From Neisseriaceae bacterium (GTDB lineage: Bacteria > Pseudomonadota > Gammaproteobacteria > Burkholderiales > UBA11063): a stretch of DNA of 7,400 nt. Numbering within the stretch: position 1 is the stretch's first letter; each line of letters opens with the position of its first letter. The stretch spans positions 1 through 7,400 of the forward strand of contig DAHXMX010000046.1 in assembly GCA_027371515.1 (NCBI GenBank), in the 5' to 3' direction. Under the pieces are notes generated by a model, which was not told where the DNA came from, searched no databases, and worked only from the letters and a program-made list of their open reading frames with translations. Below are positions 4,992 through 7,400 of the stretch, in pieces. The translations under genes and the position numbers were made by a program.

Positions 4992-6282
4992 TATTAATAG
5001 CATCTTTGCGATTAAATAGATAATAGCGATAAACAACCCATACATTAATAATTGCCAAAATAAAAAATAACCACCAAACATTAATTATTAAAAGCATTAA
5101 ACCGCTAATTATAGATGCAACAGTCATATAAAATGAATTTAAAATATTATTAGCTGAAATAATTTGCGAACGCGACGAATCTGGAGATAGTAATTGTAAT
5201 TCAGCATATGCAGTAACTGAATACATTCCACAAGCATTACCAATGATAAAACAAATAACAATATCAACAATACCTTTATGGGATAAGAAATATTCAAGTG
5301 AATTACTTGATGGAACTTGATATGAATTATAGAATAATAATGCCATTACACCAATAGATACCGTTACACCGCCATATAGTGCATATTTATGTATTACCAT
5401 ACCCTTAGATAATTTAGCACAAATAACCGATCCTAAACCAATCCCAAGAGTAAAAGCAATCAATATAATACTATATGCTTTACCATCATTACATAAATAT
5501 AACATAATGAATATAACTAAATGGGTAGTAAAAATAGCACCAAAAGCCCAAAACCAAGATATAGCATGCAAATTTTTCTTTAAATAAATATTATTAACTG
5601 CAAATTTATATGCTAAATAAGTATCTTTAAATGGATTAATATAATATTTAGGTTGTTTATCTAATAAAGCAGGTACATACTTAAGCCTGTAGCTTGAATA
5701 CAAGCCAATACAAGATGAAATTAAAGCAATACCCATCATAAACCATCGCCAATCAATCACCATAAACCAAGTACCAATTAACTGACCTAATAAAATACCA
5801 ACAAAAGTACCAAACTCAATATAGCCAATAGCTAACACAATTTTAGATTTAGGCAAATATTGAGAAATGATTGAGTATTTAATTGGACCAAATATTGCAG
5901 AATGTAATCCTAAGCAAAAAATACAGATTAACATTAAAAATGCATTTTCATAATAATACGCGATACAAGCGCATATCATGATAATGATTTCAAATATTTT
6001 CATAAAGCGTATTATTTTAACTTTATCACCATAATCAGCTAACTTACCAGCATATGATGAAAATAAAAATAACGGCAATACAAACAGAAATAATGAAAAA
6101 GTAACTAACTGCTCTTTTGACAAACCTAAAAAATTCAGCCCAAAATAAGTAATAACAATAATTAAACTGTTTTTTATAATATTGTCATTCATCGCAGCTA
6201 AGCTTTGAATGCCAAATAAATGCTTAAAATTATAATTACTAAATAAATTATTACTTTTCACATTAATTAGTCGCATTACCAT
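4981..6282 (-). CDS. lplT: LplT-like lysophospholipid transporter (MFS)
   Basis: LplT flips lysophospholipids across the inner membrane for re-acylation; in many bacteria the same domain is fused to an Aas acyltransferase. Here it stands alone at 433 residues (E. coli LplT 397), with about 12 hydrophobic segments. Family marks are MNDNIIKNSL (31-40), the MFS loop AGKLADYGDKVKIIRFMK (78-95), FGPIKYSI (131-138) and IEFGTFVGILLGQLIG (155-170). The C-half (GIGLGSVICAKLSKG, IGNACGMYSV) fits the MFS fold but is less diagnostic. Two starts are possible, ATG at 6282 or at 6276; both lie inside the end of the upstream gene and neither has a strong ribosome binding site, so coupled translation is likely. 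No aas acyltransferase is seen next to it. The stop is TAG within the end of the convergent thiN. Confidence 0.82.
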   Translation of the reverse strand: MVMRLINVKSNNLFSNYNFKHLFGIQSLAAMNDNIIKNSLIIVITYFGLNFLGLSKEQLVTFSLFLFVLPLFLFSSYAGKLADYGDKVKIIRFMKIFEIIIMICACIAYYYENAFLMLICIFCLGLHSAIFGPIKYSIISQYLPKSKIVLAIGYIEFGTFVGILLGQLIGTWFMVIDWRWFMMGIALISSCIGLYSSYRLKYVPALLDKQPKYYINPFKDTYLAYKFAVNNIYLKKNLHAISWFWAFGAIFTTHLVIFIMLYLCNDGKAYSIILIAFTLGIGLGSVICAKLSKGMVIHKYALYGGVTVSIGVMALLFYNSYQVPSSNSLEYFLSHKGIVDIVICFIIGNACGMYSVTAYAELQLLSPDSSRSQIISANNILNSFYMTVASIISGLMLLIINVWWLFFILAIINVWVVYRYYLFNRKDAININS

Positions 6283-7400
6283 TTAAAAATAAAATACCAC
6301 TCTCTATTTTTACATTAGTTGATAAAATATCATTTTTATTGGTTAAATATCCTTTTTTAAGCCAAGTATTTAATTGATTATCTAATAATAAATTAACCAC
6401 CTTGGTTAATGCTTCCGAACTTTGTGCATCCATCTGCGCATTACCTGAACTTAACAAATACTTTATTTGTAATACTAATAAATAAGATAATACAGGTTTT
6501 GGTAATTCAAAATGCACATCAACAACTAATTTTTTCATAAATTTCTTTTGTTCTATAATATCTTGAGATTCAAAATTTTTAGTAGTAGCCATACCATGTA
6601 TGTCAATCAAACCATTTGGTGTATTTAACCTAAACTCATCTAATTGCGCAACAGGGCTATTTATAAATATCGGCGTAAAGTATTTTTTTAACTCACTAAT
6701 AAAAATTTGATTGTGTTTTTCTTGCAAATCTGCACTTTCTGTTTGAGCTTGTAACAATGCTAAACTTTCAATACTATCAAGTAATTTACTAAATGCAGGT
6801 GAATACATATGATTAAGGCCAAACTTCATATTAAAAGGACCATATTTTTTGTCATTAGTAGTCAAAGTATCAAAATGTACTAATGCTTGCGATGAAAAAA
6901 AGTCATCTATATCAGCACTTTTAGTTGAATATAATAAATTATTAACCTCAATACTACTTGGGTCTATAACATCAGCTCCATTTAATAATTCAACAGATGT
7001 AATACCAGTTAAACTATGTAAAACATTACCTAATTTAAAACCAAAATTTACACTTTCTTCCCAATTAATTGCTAATTTATTCATGGTTAAGTCTGTATTT
7101 CCAACTTTGATATTATTCTTACTAATAGAATAGTTGGAATAATAGATTAAATTTTTTAATATTACATTACCCTTAGTTGGTACTGATAACTCAAAATAAG
7201 GAATAGTTAATTTCTTGTTAAATTCATTAAAATCTTTATTATACTTAATTTGTGAATCTAAACCTTGCCATATTACTTTTACTCCTGACAATGCTTCATC
7301 ATAATTAAAACTAGGAGATTTAATATAAAACCGACCAGCCTTATCTAAATAAATTATATTGTCAATTGTCAATGGAGGTTTTTTATCAAAAAACTTGGTT
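6263..7400 (-). CDS. DUF945/YdgA-family protein (5' partial)
   Basis: The frame stays open to the right edge (TKFFDKKPPL precedes the TTG at 7372), so the gene starts outside the window. The TTG at 7372 is read here only as a numbering point. The visible 378 codons show a mostly beta-rich, soluble protein: a middle segment GPFNMKFGLNHM (about 178-189), a helical stretch ending in QEKHNQIF, a repeated-strand part (VAQLDEFRLNTPNGLIDIHG) and a C-terminal end LNTWLKKGYL, VKIESGILFLNGN. This arrangement, and the ending GxLxxNG, match the DUF945 (YdgA-like) family, whose members are usually about 480-500 residues with an N-terminal membrane anchor that would lie off the window. The role of the family is poorly defined; it is envelope-associated. 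It overlaps the transporter gene by 14-20 bases, suggesting one operon. Confidence 0.68.
   Translation of the reverse strand, partial: TKFFDKKPPLTIDNIIYLDKAGRFYIKSPSFNYDEALSGVKVIWQGLDSQIKYNKDFNEFNKKLTIPYFELSVPTKGNVILKNLIYYSNYSISKNNIKVGNTDLTMNKLAINWEESVNFGFKLGNVLHSLTGITSVELLNGADVIDPSSIEVNNLLYSTKSADIDDFFSSQALVHFDTLTTNDKKYGPFNMKFGLNHMYSPAFSKLLDSIESLALLQAQTESADLQEKHNQIFISELKKYFTPIFINSPVAQLDEFRLNTPNGLIDIHGMATTKNFESQDIIEQKKFMKKLVVDVHFELPKPVLSYLLVLQIKYLLSSGNAQMDAQSSEALTKVVNLLLDNQLNTWLKKGYLTNKNDILSTNVKIESGILFLNGNATN

Noticed and set aside
6849..7133. A 94-codon + strand frame inside the DUF945 gene
   Set aside because: It is antisense to a longer frame with family features, and no ribosome binding site or plausible product is seen.
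7370..7372. TTG as the start of the DUF945 gene
   Set aside because: The frame is open upstream to the window edge and the protein would be too short for the family; the real start is outside.

Overview
This 7.4 kb window comes from an AT-rich bacterial chromosome (hand counts in two stretches flanking an intergenic island give about 23-25% GC; the genes look near 30%). The ribosomal cluster has the order rpsF-priB-rpsR-rplI. A priB gene between rpsF and rpsR is a beta-/gammaproteobacterial trait, and S6 and PriB read most like Neisseria-type proteins (S6: MRHYEIVF, FNDAVIRNL, AVTEPS, EKAKSLL; PriB: YPIHYSPFGV). I infer an AT-rich betaproteobacterium near Neisseriales; no species can be named from the sequence.

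Layout, left to right. (1) Positions 1-713, + strand: the membrane C-terminal half of a PMT-type (protein O-mannosyltransferase family) glycosyltransferase, cut by the left edge. (2) Positions 710-1011: an intergenic region with a GC-rich island (43% over 721-820) that reads on the - strand like the tail and right end of an IS200/IS605-type tnpB, a strong 18-bp hairpin, and the terminator of the next operon. (3) Positions 1012-2507, - strand: rpsF, priB, rpsR and rplI, with a near-consensus extended -10 promoter and a structured leader. (4) Positions 2519-3041, - strand: a lipoprotein gene with a signal peptide, lipobox, Pro-Thr linker and two propeller-like repeats, interrupted by an in-frame TAA between linker and repeats, and followed by its own terminator. 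(5) Positions 3280-4991, + strand: tsaD (tRNA t6A synthesis) coupled by ATGA to a thiamine pyrophosphokinase gene. (6) Positions 4981-7400, - strand: an LplT-like lysophospholipid transporter overlapping the end of a DUF945/YdgA-family gene that is cut by the right edge. The thiamine and transporter genes overlap tail-to-tail by 11 bp.

Most of the window is housekeeping: translation and replication restart, tRNA modification, cofactor synthesis and envelope lipid handling. The accessory signals are the broken propeller lipoprotein, the putative transposon/omega-RNA relic and the PMT gene. I see no CRISPR array, tRNA, rRNA, prophage or defence locus, and I do not find convincing evidence of an undescribed system.
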